DNA of 64,000 bases from DASPJQ01 sp035299065. Lineage in GTDB: Bacteria; Bacteroidota; Bacteroidia; Flavobacteriales_D; UBA2798. Of this stretch, positions 34,928-43,882 are shown piece after piece. The stretch is taken from contig DATGXI010000032.1 of assembly GCA_035299065.1 (NCBI GenBank), positions 7,882 through 71,881 of the forward strand, given 5' to 3'. Made by a program: the position numbers and the translations under genes. The notes under the pieces were generated by a model. The model saw nothing but the letters and a program-made list of their open reading frames with translations. It was not told the origin of the DNA and made no database searches. The first letter of the stretch is position 1, and every line of letters begins with the position of its first letter.

Positions 34928-36175
34928 GTGGATATTTTTGAAAGAATTAAAACCAACCGTGGTCCTTTAGGACAACACTCCAAAGAAAGTTATGGCTATT
35001 TCATGTTCCCTAAACTAGAAGGTGAAATTGGAAACAAAATGAAATTTCGCGGCAAGGAATGCCTTGTGTGGAGTTTGAACAATTATTTGGGATTGGCCAA
35101 CCATCCTGAAGTGCGTGAAACCGACAGCAGCGCCTCAAAAGAATTTGGTTTGGCTTACCCAATGGGTGCACGTATGATGAGTGGTAACTCAAATTACCAT
35201 GAGCAACTGGAGAAAGAAATTTCACAATACATGAGTAAGGAAGACACCATACTTGTGAACTTTGGTTACCAGGGAATGGTTAGCGCCATTGACAGTTTGT
35301 GCGACAGGAACGATGTAATTGTTTACGACAGTGAGTCACATGCCTGTATTTTAGACGGTATGCGTTTGCATTTCGGAAAACGCTTTGTGTTCAAGCACAA
35401 TGATATGGATGATTTGCAAAAACAATTGGAGCGTGCAACAAAACTCACCAATGAAAAAGACGGTGGTATTTTAGTAATTACCGAAGGTGTGTTTGGTATG
35501 GCAGGCGACCAGGGCAAATTAAAAGAGATTGTTGATTTAAAAAAGAAATACCGTTTCAGGTTATTTGTTGACGATGCGCATGGCTTTGGCACAATGGGTA
35601 AAACCGGTGCAGGTACAGGCGAAGCACAAGGCTGCCAGGAAGGAATTGATATTTACTTTGGCACATTTGCCAAATCAATGGCCTTGATTGGTGGTTTTAT
35701 TTCATCAACCGAAAACGTGATTGATTATTTGCGCCACAACATGCGTTCACAAATATTTGCGAAAAGTTTGCCTATGCCAATTGTATTGGGTGCCTTAAAG
35801 CGTATGGAATTGTTAAGGACAAAACCTGAGCTGCGCGAAAAAATGTGGACCATTGTAAATGCCTTGCAGGGTGGTTTAAAAGAAGCTGGCTTTAACATTG
35901 GTAAATCAAACACCATGGTAACTCCTGTGTTTTTGAACGGTACCGTTGGCGAAGCAACCAATTTGACATTTGATTTGCGTGAGAACCACGGAATTTTCTG
36001 TTCAATAGTTGTGTACCCGGTTGTACCAAAAGGAACCATTATGTTGCGTTTGATTCCTACTGCATCACATACACTGGAAGATGTGAAGTACACCATTGAA
36101 ACATTTAAGAAGTGTAAAATTAAACTGGATAAAGGAGAATACTACTCAGAGAAGATTGTGGAAGTGAATAAGTAA
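34928..36175 (+). CDS. Alpha-oxoamine synthase (serine palmitoyltransferase/KAPA synthase-like), PLP-dependent
   Basis: GTG is the only reasonable start and gives 415 residues. The PLP lysine is Lys249 in YFGTFAKSMALIGG. Asp215 and His218 in FVDDAHGFG bind the pyridine ring, and His138 in YDSESHAC stacks on it. LNNYLGLANHP is the typical substrate-channel motif. The family condenses an amino acid with an acyl-CoA or acyl-ACP and releases carbon dioxide. In Bacteroidota such enzymes make the base of sphingolipids or of sulfonolipids; the absence of bio or kbl neighbours favours a lipid role, but this is inference. A terminator follows at 36233. Confidence 0.9.
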   Translation: MDIFERIKTNRGPLGQHSKESYGYFMFPKLEGEIGNKMKFRGKECLVWSLNNYLGLANHPEVRETDSSASKEFGLAYPMGARMMSGNSNYHEQLEKEISQYMSKEDTILVNFGYQGMVSAIDSLCDRNDVIVYDSESHACILDGMRLHFGKRFVFKHNDMDDLQKQLERATKLTNEKDGGILVITEGVFGMAGDQGKLKEIVDLKKKYRFRLFVDDAHGFGTMGKTGAGTGEAQGCQEGIDIYFGTFAKSMALIGGFISSTENVIDYLRHNMRSQIFAKSLPMPIVLGALKRMELLRTKPELREKMWTIVNALQGGLKEAGFNIGKSNTMVTPVFLNGTVGEATNLTFDLRENHGIFCSIVVYPVVPKGTIMLRLIPTASHTLEDVKYTIETFKKCKIKLDKGEYYSEKIVEVNK

Positions 36176-36232
36176 GAATTCAGAAGTACGGTTAAAATCA
36201 AACTTCTTAAATCGTAAATCAAAAAATAAGTA

Positions 36233-36265
36233 AATCCGGGTTCAGGAATGGGCCCGGATTTTTTT
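36233..36265 (+). terminator. Rho-independent terminator of the alpha-oxoamine synthase gene
   Basis: AATCCGGG at 36233-36240 pairs with CCCGGATT at 36253-36260 around a 12-base loop, with seven T residues following. Confidence 0.85.
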
Positions 36266-36366
36266 ATCTCTTAAATTTTATTTGAGTAGATCAGGCTGGT
36301 AAATTTTTACGCTTTAGCGTGTTTCATTGCACTTCTAAAAACATAAATCAAGAATAAAAAGAAGAG

Positions 36367-36744
36367 TTATTTCCTTTTTTTGGACTTTGTAAGCTTCGGT
36401 TTTGAATCAAGACCACGCTTTTCATCACTCGCCAAAAATTTGTGTATCAATTTTGTCAAGGTTTCAAGTTCTTTTTTAATCTCACCCACCTCTTCTTTTG
36501 TGGCATAACCGTATTGGGTGTTTTTGTCAGCCGCAAAATTTTGTTTGGCCTGGTAGTAAGCAAAAAAATCATGGTTTAGAACCGTGCTGATTTTTTGAAG
36601 CTGGTCAGTAGCCACGCTTTCCTTGTCAAAAATCTTATAGGCACCGTCACGGGTCAAATTGATTTTTTTGGCAAAATCAACAGCACTCATGGGCGACTTA
36701 TCCAGTACCTCTTTGATTTTCTTACCTATATGCACCTTTGACAT
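36367..36744 (-). CDS. Small helix-turn-helix regulator with basic tail
   Basis: The 125-residue protein has an N-terminal XRE-like helix-turn-helix (GKKIKEVLDKSPMSAVDFAKKINLTRDGAYKIFDKESVATDQLQKISTVL). A helical region (KEEVGEIKKELETLTKLIHKFL) that could form a coiled coil follows, and the tail (KPKLTKSKKRK) is basic. It is conserved in Bacteroidota; its targets are unknown to me. A paired GTATAC element (36789-36816) lies just upstream of its start and is a candidate autoregulatory site. Confidence 0.82.
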   Translation of the reverse strand: MSKVHIGKKIKEVLDKSPMSAVDFAKKINLTRDGAYKIFDKESVATDQLQKISTVLNHDFFAYYQAKQNFAADKNTQYGYATKEEVGEIKKELETLTKLIHKFLASDEKRGLDSKPKLTKSKKRK

Positions 36745-36786
36745 GAATCAAAGGTGCCTGTTTTTGAGGGTATTGTTTCAATATTT

Positions 36787-36831
36787 GTGTATACTTTAAA
36801 TATACGTAATGTATACAATTAATACACGCTG
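36787..36831. promoter_or_regulatory. Paired GTATAC palindromes with 22-bp spacing and a following ATACACGCTG
   Basis: GTATAC occurs at 36789-36794 and 36811-36816, 22 bases apart, and ATACACGCTG at 36822-36831. The same spacing of two GTATAC occurs at 44231 and 44253, and ATACACGCTG again at 44331-44340. It lies 45 bases upstream of the HTH gene start. Confidence 0.6.
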
Positions 36832-36855
36832 CTTAAGGCGCTTTGGGTTACAATG

Positions 36856-37590
36856 CTACTTCCCCCCATTTGCCCTTACATCATCAATACAATGCTGGTC
36901 TAAACCGGGAATACTGCCTCCAACAAGGTTGGCAACAAAATCGGTTGTTTCAACGGTATAATACATCAAACAATCTTCGTTATTGCAATGGTGGTCATTT
37001 GCTTCATGCGCAACCACCATGGGCGAACCGTAGTTTACCAATCCAAACAAATGGGCCATTTCATGTTCAAACACAGTTGCTTCAAGGACAAACTGGCTTG
37101 GTTGTGTAATTCCACCTGAATAGTCGGTAGTTGTTTTTCCAAACACAGCAAACGATGAGCTGCCATAGGCCACACCCATTATTTTTGCCGAACCTGTGTT
37201 GCCCGCGTAATCAGCATTTGCATAAAATACAAACAAGGTTAGCTTCTTTTTTCGGGGATATTCCTTACGGTATTTAATTTCAATACCATTTATATCGTTT
37301 ACGGTGTACATGGTTTTGTTTTGGTTGGGAATGGGATTGTACATAATTGAAATCCCTTTTGGTTTGTTAACCCTGTTCAAAACAAAATTCCGAAAATGGT
37401 CAACCGCTTCCTGGCTTGGTGCATGATCACCTTCGTAGGCAATTTCAATTAATACCTCATCGTATTTTTCACTTGAAAGAATATCGCGCGGTACAATTTT
37501 AGAACCGCTTCCCTGGAAATTTTCTTTGTTTTTCTTACAGCCAATTACAAGAAGTGTAAAGGCAAGTAAAAGCATGTTTATTGTTTTCAT
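36856..37590 (-). CDS. Metzincin-like zinc protease lipoprotein
   Basis: ATG 37590 gives 244 residues; an ATG at 37617 adds nine residues before it. The start MKTINMLLLAFTLLVIGCKK has a lipobox with Cys18. The zinc site is HEMAHLFGLVN at 176-186 (HExxHxxGxxN, where the third ligand is unusual because metzincins normally have His or Asp). A Met-turn-like CLMYYTVET follows about 35 residues later. It should be an outer-membrane or periplasmic lipoprotein that cleaves proteins; a related protease with the normal HExxHxxGxxH is encoded at 61620-62942. Confidence 0.85.
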   Translation of the reverse strand: MKTINMLLLAFTLLVIGCKKNKENFQGSGSKIVPRDILSSEKYDEVLIEIAYEGDHAPSQEAVDHFRNFVLNRVNKPKGISIMYNPIPNQNKTMYTVNDINGIEIKYRKEYPRKKKLTLFVFYANADYAGNTGSAKIMGVAYGSSSFAVFGKTTTDYSGGITQPSQFVLEATVFEHEMAHLFGLVNYGSPMVVAHEANDHHCNNEDCLMYYTVETTDFVANLVGGSIPGLDQHCIDDVRANGGK

Positions 37591-37752
37591 AATGGAATGA
37601 GTTTTTAGTATTTCCATTACCTGTTAAAAAATATGCCGGAAAACAAGACGCTTAAAAATGAATGGATTATATAAGTACTTGACTGATTTTTTTTACCAAA
37701 TTGGTAAAACGCAATTTAAAATTGAGAAAATATAGTCGCACATTCATGTGCT

Positions 37753-38139
37753 TTAATTTTCCTGAAAAGCGCTGGGATTTATTTCCAGGTTATCTGTTAA
37801 TATCGTTACAAATACAGCACCGCCTATATTGAACCGCGAAAAGCCCACGATTTCTCTTTCAAGAATATCTTCTTTCAGCATTTCAACCAGGTTGAATAAA
37901 CGCCAGGGTTCACAAGATCTTAATGGCTCTTCATCATAAGCCACGCTTGAGTACATAGCTACCAATTCATGCAACTGCGATTCATTTCGTATGAGAACAT
38001 ACAGAATGCCTTTTTCAAATTCATGGGAAAAACTTATTTCGGTGCCTGGCCCCATGCTGGTTGAAAGGTTTTTAAACAAATCCAGTTTTTCGCAAAACGC
38101 ATGTGCGTCAAGTTGGCTTACGGTTGTGTATAGTGACAT
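37753..38139 (-). CDS. Hypothetical protein
   Basis: The 128-residue soluble product has two possible halves of beta strands (MGPGTEISFSHEFEKGILYVLIR, FSRFNIGGAVFVTILTDNLE) without a signal peptide or a recognised motif. I do not know the family. Two GGCATGCC palindromes (38186-38224) lie 47 bases upstream of its start and may regulate it. Confidence 0.6.
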   Translation of the reverse strand: MSLYTTVSQLDAHAFCEKLDLFKNLSTSMGPGTEISFSHEFEKGILYVLIRNESQLHELVAMYSSVAYDEEPLRSCEPWRLFNLVEMLKEDILEREIVGFSRFNIGGAVFVTILTDNLEINPSAFQEN

Positions 38140-38185
38140 TGCTTTTGGTTATTGGTTATTCGCATTTTTATTGCTTGTGTATACC

Positions 38186-38224
38186 GGCATGCCAGCTCAA
38201 ACTAGGTTCATTCACTGGCATGCC
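38186..38224. promoter_or_regulatory. Two GGCATGCC palindromes forming a 10-bp inverted repeat
   Basis: GGCATGCCAG (38186-38195) and CTGGCATGCC (38215-38224) are exact complements, and each contains the self-complementary GGCATGCC; centres are 31 bases apart, about three helical turns. The site lies upstream of the gene at 37753-38139. Confidence 0.55.
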
Positions 38225-38299
38225 AATACATCTCAATTAATTATTTAGCCTTGTACTTGTTTCTTCGTAATTGTATGTCAATAAAATAAATTCATTTTT

Positions 38300-41200
38300 T
38301 CATTTATTCTTCACCATGCGTTTTGTATCAATGATGCGGCCATCAACAACAAGTGTATAAGTGTATACCCCATTGCTTAGGTCATTCGCAAATACATTCA
38401 ACTGGCTTTTGCCTGCGCGCGTGGTGAGTTCCTGTGAATTTATTAATTTTCCTTCAGCATTGTAAAACAACATTTGCGCTTTTTGCACACCTTCATTTAG
38501 TGAATACGTAATGGTTGTTTGCTCGGCAAACGGGTTGGGTACGTTTTGATCAAGCACAATTGACTGTGCATCGCTCAATTCAACAGCTGTAGCCGTGTTG
38601 TTGGTGTTATTCCCGTTGGTATTGTTTGTTGGCAACAATGAAGGCCCCTCACACAGATTAAGTGCGTTTATGCAATTTTCAAGTGCCGTTAAACGATCAT
38701 TGAGGTCCTGAATAATTGAATCCTGTTCATCATTTTTATTGTTCAGTGCCTCAACAATCGAATCAAGGTTGTTGTTCTGCTCCTGTAATGAATCAATCGT
38801 TACATTTTGTTCCTGCATAGCTTTAACTATAATAGGAACAAGCTGCGTATATTCCATACCCTTGTAATTTACTGGTGCATACAACAATGTTCCGGCAGAA
38901 TCATATTTAGGCGGGTGTATCTCGTTATTTACTAATTCAGGAAGGATTATTTCAACGTCCTGGGCAATAAATCCATATTGCAAACCACCTGGCAAACTCA
39001 TACTGGGGTAAGACGTTTGTTTGTATGTAAATGTTTTTGGCTTAAGCTGGTTAATGATGCTAAGGGCGTTTCCAAGTGTATCAATGTTTTCTTTTAAGAT
39101 ACTGTCAGAGGTAAAATTGTCGTTACCGGTTCTAACCACATCACCATCAAAATACCCTGCATAATTCGGTCCTGCCGTACCACCCGAAAGAGGTGCTTTG
39201 GCAAAAATCCCGTAATTATTGGTGACACCGTTATTAGCTTCGGTATAAATACCATAGTTGCGCCCCGGGGTGATGTTTATTGCTTGAAAGAAACCACCAT
39301 AGCTATCGGTTGAAGTAGCAATTGCTCCTGCAGTTGCTCTTACCGCAATATTCAATGGTGCACGGCCTGCCCTGAAATTACCGGCAACGTTTACTCCATT
39401 TGAACCCTGAAGTTGTTCTGAACGTGCATCAACTCCAGTAATGGTTGTAACACCCACGCTGCCGGAAACACGGTCGTTGTTTATAAAGCTTCCCGCAATG
39501 GTGTTAAGTGTAACAGGTGTTGAATCTTGCTGAAATACATTGAACTTTGCAGGCATTAATGACCCGCAAGCATATCCCAGGCCAATGGCATTTGTAGAAA
39601 ATGTTGGTCCCTGCACTCCGTCTCCTTCAAAATAAATGTTGTGGTCGTGAAAAGGAATAAACCTGTCACTTGTAAGCATGGTAATATTTGTTGTATCGCC
39701 ACAGGCATAACCCAATTCTGATTCTACAGCATCTGTCCAGCGTAATACGCCATTTTCATCAACCATCACCACTTTTTGTACAGTTGAATCGGCCATGTAT
39801 AATGTATCGGGCAATAAACGGAAACGGCCGTTACCATCAACATCCAGTTTATGTGTTGGTTCCTGGTTCAATCCCGCTGCTGTAAAATCGCCAACGCCAA
39901 AACGGCCGTAGGTAACCACACTTCCTGATGCAAGTGCTGTTGTGTCACGGCCTGCGTAAAAACGTCCCAATTCAGCTCCGTTCAACTCATCGGCCTGGTC
40001 AGGATTAACTGTTCCGCCTGTATAATTTCCGGTAAAAATAAAACGTAAATGATCAGGCCCTGCGTTTGGTAAACTATCCCTGTTGCGGCCCCAGTTAATT
40101 ACAGCATCGTATGTTCCTCCCAGTTGTTCTTCTTTTAAGCCAACATACATATTATCGAATTTTGACGATGTGTAGGTGCCTATGTCCATCCACGGCCTCC
40201 AGCCGTCCATAATACTTGCATTTTGATTCACAGAAGTATTGTATCCTAAATGCAGTAAACTTAACGGACGCACCAAAGGATTTGCGGGATTGTGAGAAAT
40301 GGAAACACGCGTCATGTTTGCGCTAATACTTCCGGGATTATACGTGGCGTAAGCAGTTGGACCAGGAACCGCAATTCCTGTTGGCATCCACGTGGTGGTT
40401 CCTACTGACATAACGCGCATGCGCTCCTGTGTGGCAATTGCTGTAACCGTGTTGGTATTGGCGTTGGTTGAAAAAAGCAACGGTTTTAATTCCTGGTTGT
40501 ACAACAAACCTATACCGTTTTGGTCGGTGTTTCCTGATCCAAAAATTCCCAGGCGCACACCATCGTTTGTGGTAATTGCTGTTGGCGCATTGTATGGTGG
40601 CGCGGCTGCAGTGCCGTTAAACTGGTTGCTTATCTGCATAAAACTACTGGCTGAATTTTCCTGGTGAACGTGCAGGGTTGATTGTGGTTGAAAAGCGTTG
40701 CTGAAACGCGGTCCAATACCTACGGCTCCGTTTTGTACCGTTAAGCGCATAATTTCCCTTCCGTCAACATCGGTACCGGCAAGGTCGGCTGCACCACCGG
40801 TTCCAAGCGGGGCTGTGCCTGTTGTGAAATTAAACACCATATTATCGGGGCCAAAAGCACCGCTAGCATTATCACTCCAGTTTACTACCAGGTCATTTGC
40901 TTCGCCTGCCACCTGGCGCATACCAATGTAGGCCCGGTCATCATTGTCGGTAAGGGTAACACCGGTTTGCATCCAGTCACGGTAACCAAATTCCTGAACA
41001 AAACCACCGGGATTATTTCCGTTAAGGTGCAATAAAGTAAAAGCACCTCTTCCTGCACCATAAAGTGTTCCACCTGTAAGCAGGTCATCCTGTCCAACCA
41101 GTAAATATCCATCACGCGCTATTGAACCAAGCCCGTTTAAAGCGTAGGAAACGGTGCCGTTCAATTTAGTACGCAAAATGCTGTTGGTCCCAAAAAACAA

Positions 41201-41716
41201 ACTGCCGTTTAATGTTGTGCGCAAGCCCACATCGTTGCGTACGGCTGCTACTCCTCCAAATGTCCATAAACGTAATTTCTCGGTAGCTAAAGCCTGGCTT
41301 GCACCGGTAAACATGGTCCAGGTATTGTCAATACCATCTTCTCCATCGGTACGAAACATATTTGCATTTAAAGGTGCCCCGAATTGAAATGCGTGTATGC
41401 GTGCCTGGGGCAAGAATCCCGCTGGCACGTTGTTGCTGAAGGCAACACGGCCGCCTGTGGGTGCACCTGCTGCTCCGCCATCAATGACAAAGCGTTGGAT
41501 GTTGTTGGTGTAAGAACGGATTTGAAAGTTGCCATCGTGACGAATTTCGAGAGGGATTGTGGATGTTCCTGACCAACCCAAATAATATGTTGCAGCTGCT
41601 CCTCCGGCATTATGTCCTGCAGCTCCTACGCCTGTTTGTGTGGCTTGTGAAAATAAATTTGTTCCATAAAAGACAAATAATATTACAAAGGCTCTCGCCA
41701 AATTAGAATTTTTCAT
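38300..41716 (-). CDS. Large fibre-like surface protein with intramolecular chaperone (endosialidase-type, S74) and T9SS type A domain
   Basis: The 1138-residue protein has a signal peptide (MKNSNLARAFVILFVFYGTNLFSQ). About 850 residues follow with repeated beta/glycine patterns and phrases like PAGFLPQARIHAFQFGAPLNANMFRT, which look like a trimeric fibre. Around residues 875-960 (DSILKENIDTLGNALSIINQLKPKTF, YGFIAQDVE) is the S74 intramolecular chaperone; Ser in SDSILK and Lys five residues later form the expected self-cleavage dyad. A coiled coil (VTIDSLQEQNNNLDSIVEAL) and a T9SS type A domain (VPNPFAEQTTITYS, NGVYTYTLV) follow. Surface fibre is inferred; no phage genes are near. Confidence 0.9.
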   Translation of the reverse strand: MKNSNLARAFVILFVFYGTNLFSQATQTGVGAAGHNAGGAAATYYLGWSGTSTIPLEIRHDGNFQIRSYTNNIQRFVIDGGAAGAPTGGRVAFSNNVPAGFLPQARIHAFQFGAPLNANMFRTDGEDGIDNTWTMFTGASQALATEKLRLWTFGGVAAVRNDVGLRTTLNGSLFFGTNSILRTKLNGTVSYALNGLGSIARDGYLLVGQDDLLTGGTLYGAGRGAFTLLHLNGNNPGGFVQEFGYRDWMQTGVTLTDNDDRAYIGMRQVAGEANDLVVNWSDNASGAFGPDNMVFNFTTGTAPLGTGGAADLAGTDVDGREIMRLTVQNGAVGIGPRFSNAFQPQSTLHVHQENSASSFMQISNQFNGTAAAPPYNAPTAITTNDGVRLGIFGSGNTDQNGIGLLYNQELKPLLFSTNANTNTVTAIATQERMRVMSVGTTTWMPTGIAVPGPTAYATYNPGSISANMTRVSISHNPANPLVRPLSLLHLGYNTSVNQNASIMDGWRPWMDIGTYTSSKFDNMYVGLKEEQLGGTYDAVINWGRNRDSLPNAGPDHLRFIFTGNYTGGTVNPDQADELNGAELGRFYAGRDTTALASGSVVTYGRFGVGDFTAAGLNQEPTHKLDVDGNGRFRLLPDTLYMADSTVQKVVMVDENGVLRWTDAVESELGYACGDTTNITMLTSDRFIPFHDHNIYFEGDGVQGPTFSTNAIGLGYACGSLMPAKFNVFQQDSTPVTLNTIAGSFINNDRVSGSVGVTTITGVDARSEQLQGSNGVNVAGNFRAGRAPLNIAVRATAGAIATSTDSYGGFFQAINITPGRNYGIYTEANNGVTNNYGIFAKAPLSGGTAGPNYAGYFDGDVVRTGNDNFTSDSILKENIDTLGNALSIINQLKPKTFTYKQTSYPSMSLPGGLQYGFIAQDVEIILPELVNNEIHPPKYDSAGTLLYAPVNYKGMEYTQLVPIIVKAMQEQNVTIDSLQEQNNNLDSIVEALNNKNDEQDSIIQDLNDRLTALENCINALNLCEGPSLLPTNNTNGNNTNNTATAVELSDAQSIVLDQNVPNPFAEQTTITYSLNEGVQKAQMLFYNAEGKLINSQELTTRAGKSQLNVFANDLSNGVYTYTLVVDGRIIDTKRMVKNK

Positions 41717-41732
41717 AGGTTTCTTTTAAAAT

Positions 41733-42650
41733 TTAATGATTAACAAAAAATTTAAAAGAGTTTTTTCGTTCTAGTAATAGAAAGTAAATACCATTAGCAT
41801 ACGCGGACACATCAATTTGTTCACCATTCAATACCCCTGATTTTACTATTTCTCCAATTGAATTCAAAATAGCGTATTGAGAGAACTTTTTTACATTTTT
41901 TACATTTAAAATATCGCTTACAGGATTAGGATACAATGTCACCATTTGACCATGCTCTTGAATTTCAATTTCACTAAGCACATAACATGTTAGTGAATCT
42001 TGTGAAACACAAATAGCGTCAACATAGTAATATGCTCCATCAATTGTAGAACAATTTGAACTACTAGTTGAAGAACCATTATAAAAATTACCCACAACCA
42101 CGTATTGGTAGGTTGAATCGGCTATAAATGATCCGGCAATTTTTATCCAGTTAACACTATCAGTAACGATTGATGAGGAATGAAAATGTGAAAAGTTATC
42201 AGTTGGTATTGGATTAGAGGTGGAATAGAAAACATCTGTAAAGAATCTAAAGCCAATGTTATTAGAAGAACAAGTAAGATTATCTCCACGATTAATTAAT
42301 AACGAAAGATAATACCTGGTTCCAATAACCAAAGGAAAAGAAAGTTGAGTTCCTATATATTCCCGATAGTCAGAGCCCCCAACATCATAGGTGTATAACC
42401 CTGCATATGCGTTGCCCAATGCCGGTTGGTTTCCTGCAAAATTAGTTGGAATTCCAACTATTCCACTTGAGCATGAATTAAAGTAGTCAGGCGATTCGCC
42501 AAAAGACATCCATCCATTGGCATTGGTTATTTCACTATAATTAGTTGGGCAGGCTATCGTATCCTCAAATCCTGGATTAGGCACCAGATTTTGACAATAC
42601 GAGTTACTACTCATAAAAACTATTACTATTATTTTGAAAAAAAACTTCAA
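41733..42650 (-). CDS. Secreted protein with T9SS type A sorting domain
   Basis: The start is TTG 42650, needed for the signal peptide (MKFFFKIIVIVFMSSNSYCQ); no ATG gives one. The 305-residue product has a body starting NLVPNPGFEDTIACP and continuing LGNAYAGLYTYDVGGSDYREYIGTQLSFPLVIGTRYYLS, a beta-sandwich pattern shared with the two related proteins at 42678 and 44878. The C-terminus (TLYPNPVSDILNVKN, YANGIYFLLLERKN) is a type A domain. It sits 27 bases after the 42678 gene, so it probably shares its transcript. The body resembles galactose-binding or carbohydrate-binding sandwiches, but no ligand residues are visible. Confidence 0.86.
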   Translation of the reverse strand: MKFFFKIIVIVFMSSNSYCQNLVPNPGFEDTIACPTNYSEITNANGWMSFGESPDYFNSCSSGIVGIPTNFAGNQPALGNAYAGLYTYDVGGSDYREYIGTQLSFPLVIGTRYYLSLLINRGDNLTCSSNNIGFRFFTDVFYSTSNPIPTDNFSHFHSSSIVTDSVNWIKIAGSFIADSTYQYVVVGNFYNGSSTSSSNCSTIDGAYYYVDAICVSQDSLTCYVLSEIEIQEHGQMVTLYPNPVSDILNVKNVKKFSQYAILNSIGEIVKSGVLNGEQIDVSAYANGIYFLLLERKNSFKFFVNH

Positions 42651-42677
42651 TTTTTTGTATTATTTTTTTTTACCCTA

Positions 42678-43649
42678 TCAAATGCACAAACCTGCTTTAT
42701 TGAATACAAATCCATTATTGTATATTGCTTTAATTACATAGTAATACACTCCATCGCTCGTCATCTCGTCCTTGTTATTTTTACCTGTCCAGGAATTTCG
42801 AACATCATTGCTTTCGAACATCAAACTTCCCCAACGGTCATAGACCTTGCAATTGAATTCACTTGCATTATCAAACCCGTTAAATACCCATACATCATTT
42901 ACACCATCGTTATTGGGCGTAAAAATATTTGGCAGCTCAATACTGCATTCTTCAACTGAAACATCGTCAATGTACAAGTAAATGCCCGGCCCGTACAAGT
43001 TAGGGGGATTGGGTACCTTTGTGATTGTCTCATTCGTTTTCCGGAAATTTCCAATGGTCATGTAGCGCTCAACACCCGTGGCAAAAAAAATGCCTTTCAC
43101 CAATGTCCAGTCCTCGTGATTGAAAAATACATGTTCAGGATTTTCAACCTGAGGTTGATACAAGAGGGTGTGATAATCGGATGAGCCTATTGAATCTGCC
43201 GAAAAATATACACCAACACTGGATGTGGTTAAATTGGAGGAATCACCCAGGTTAGCATAAAAGCTCACACAATAACTTTTTCCGGCCTTCAATGTTTGCT
43301 TGAGCTCAACCTGCAAATATTCCCTGTAGTCCTCCATCAAATCAGCGAAAGGATAAATGCCTGCATAGGCTTCTCCCGTTCTTGGATATTGATCACCTGC
43401 AAAATTCAAGGGTATACTTACTTGATTAGCCACCTCTGTACATGTATGAAATAAATCACATGTTCCCATAGTAGGTTGTTTCCAGGGTGGTGCTAAATGA
43501 ATTTGATAACCCCATGTAGGGCAACTTACCGTATCCTCAAAACTGTAATTGGGAACCAGGTTTTGAGCACAGGATATAACATTTATTAAAGCAAAATATA
43601 ATATAAAAACAGTTTTATGCAAAAGATAAGATTGTTTTAAATCGATCAT
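42678..43649 (-). CDS. Secreted protein with T9SS type B domain; last residues shifted by a one-base deletion
   Basis: ATG 43649 gives 323 residues; a TTG at 43622 (LHKTVFILYFALINVISCAQ) is an equally good signal peptide start. The body (NLVPNYSFEDTVSCP, YAGIYPFADLMEDYREYLQVELKQ, RYMTIGNFRK) matches its neighbours. A type B sorting domain follows (LPNIFTPNNDGVNDVWVF, KVYDRWGSLMFES, DGVYYYVIKA). The ending KAGLCI is abnormal. Inserting one base in the T run at 42688-42690 restores GFVHLIG and a TAA at 42670-42672, the usual KGF-LI/VR type of ending. A real frameshift or a sequencing error is possible. Confidence 0.85.
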   Translation of the reverse strand: MIDLKQSYLLHKTVFILYFALINVISCAQNLVPNYSFEDTVSCPTWGYQIHLAPPWKQPTMGTCDLFHTCTEVANQVSIPLNFAGDQYPRTGEAYAGIYPFADLMEDYREYLQVELKQTLKAGKSYCVSFYANLGDSSNLTTSSVGVYFSADSIGSSDYHTLLYQPQVENPEHVFFNHEDWTLVKGIFFATGVERYMTIGNFRKTNETITKVPNPPNLYGPGIYLYIDDVSVEECSIELPNIFTPNNDGVNDVWVFNGFDNASEFNCKVYDRWGSLMFESNDVRNSWTGKNNKDEMTSDGVYYYVIKAIYNNGFVFNKAGLCI

Positions 43650-43655
43650 TTTATA

Positions 43656-43730
43656 CTCCGCCTTGCTTAACCTCCAGGAAAGCGGGAAAGAGGTAATTGT
43701 TCGTACTGAACAACCATTGGTTTTTTGCTG
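43656..43730 (-). promoter_or_regulatory. Conserved leader A upstream of the T9SS type B gene
   Basis: The sequence is about 75% identical by eye to 45876-45952 upstream of the related gene at 44878: CTCCGCCTTGCTTA, then CCTCCA, GAAAGCGG and AGGTAATTGT are shared, followed by an AACAACC and a T-rich TTTTTGCT. A conserved leader, a cis-acting element or an upstream peptide are all possible. Confidence 0.5.
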
Positions 43731-43842
43731 TATTAACACCAAACAGGTTTGCCCGGGTAAAAACATATGGAAATAAATGCTTTACCTTCAAAAAAGGCAT
43801 GAATATGGTTCCTGCACCGTTCATAAACGATATCAAATATAG

Positions 43843-43852
43843 GCAAATTTGC
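43843..43852. promoter_or_regulatory. GCAAATTTGC palindrome before the XRE gene
   Basis: GCAAATTTGCTTAC lies 31 bases upstream of the start of the XRE gene. The same 14 bases recur at 44300-44313 before the decayed XRE copy, so the palindrome was duplicated with the gene. Confidence 0.55.
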
Positions 43853-43882
43853 TTACAAATAAAACGGTATTTGCGCTGATTA

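Noticed and set aside
38300..41716. Prophage, suggested by the tail-fibre chaperone domain
   Set aside because: No capsid, terminase, integrase or lysis gene is near, and the protein carries a signal peptide and a T9SS domain.
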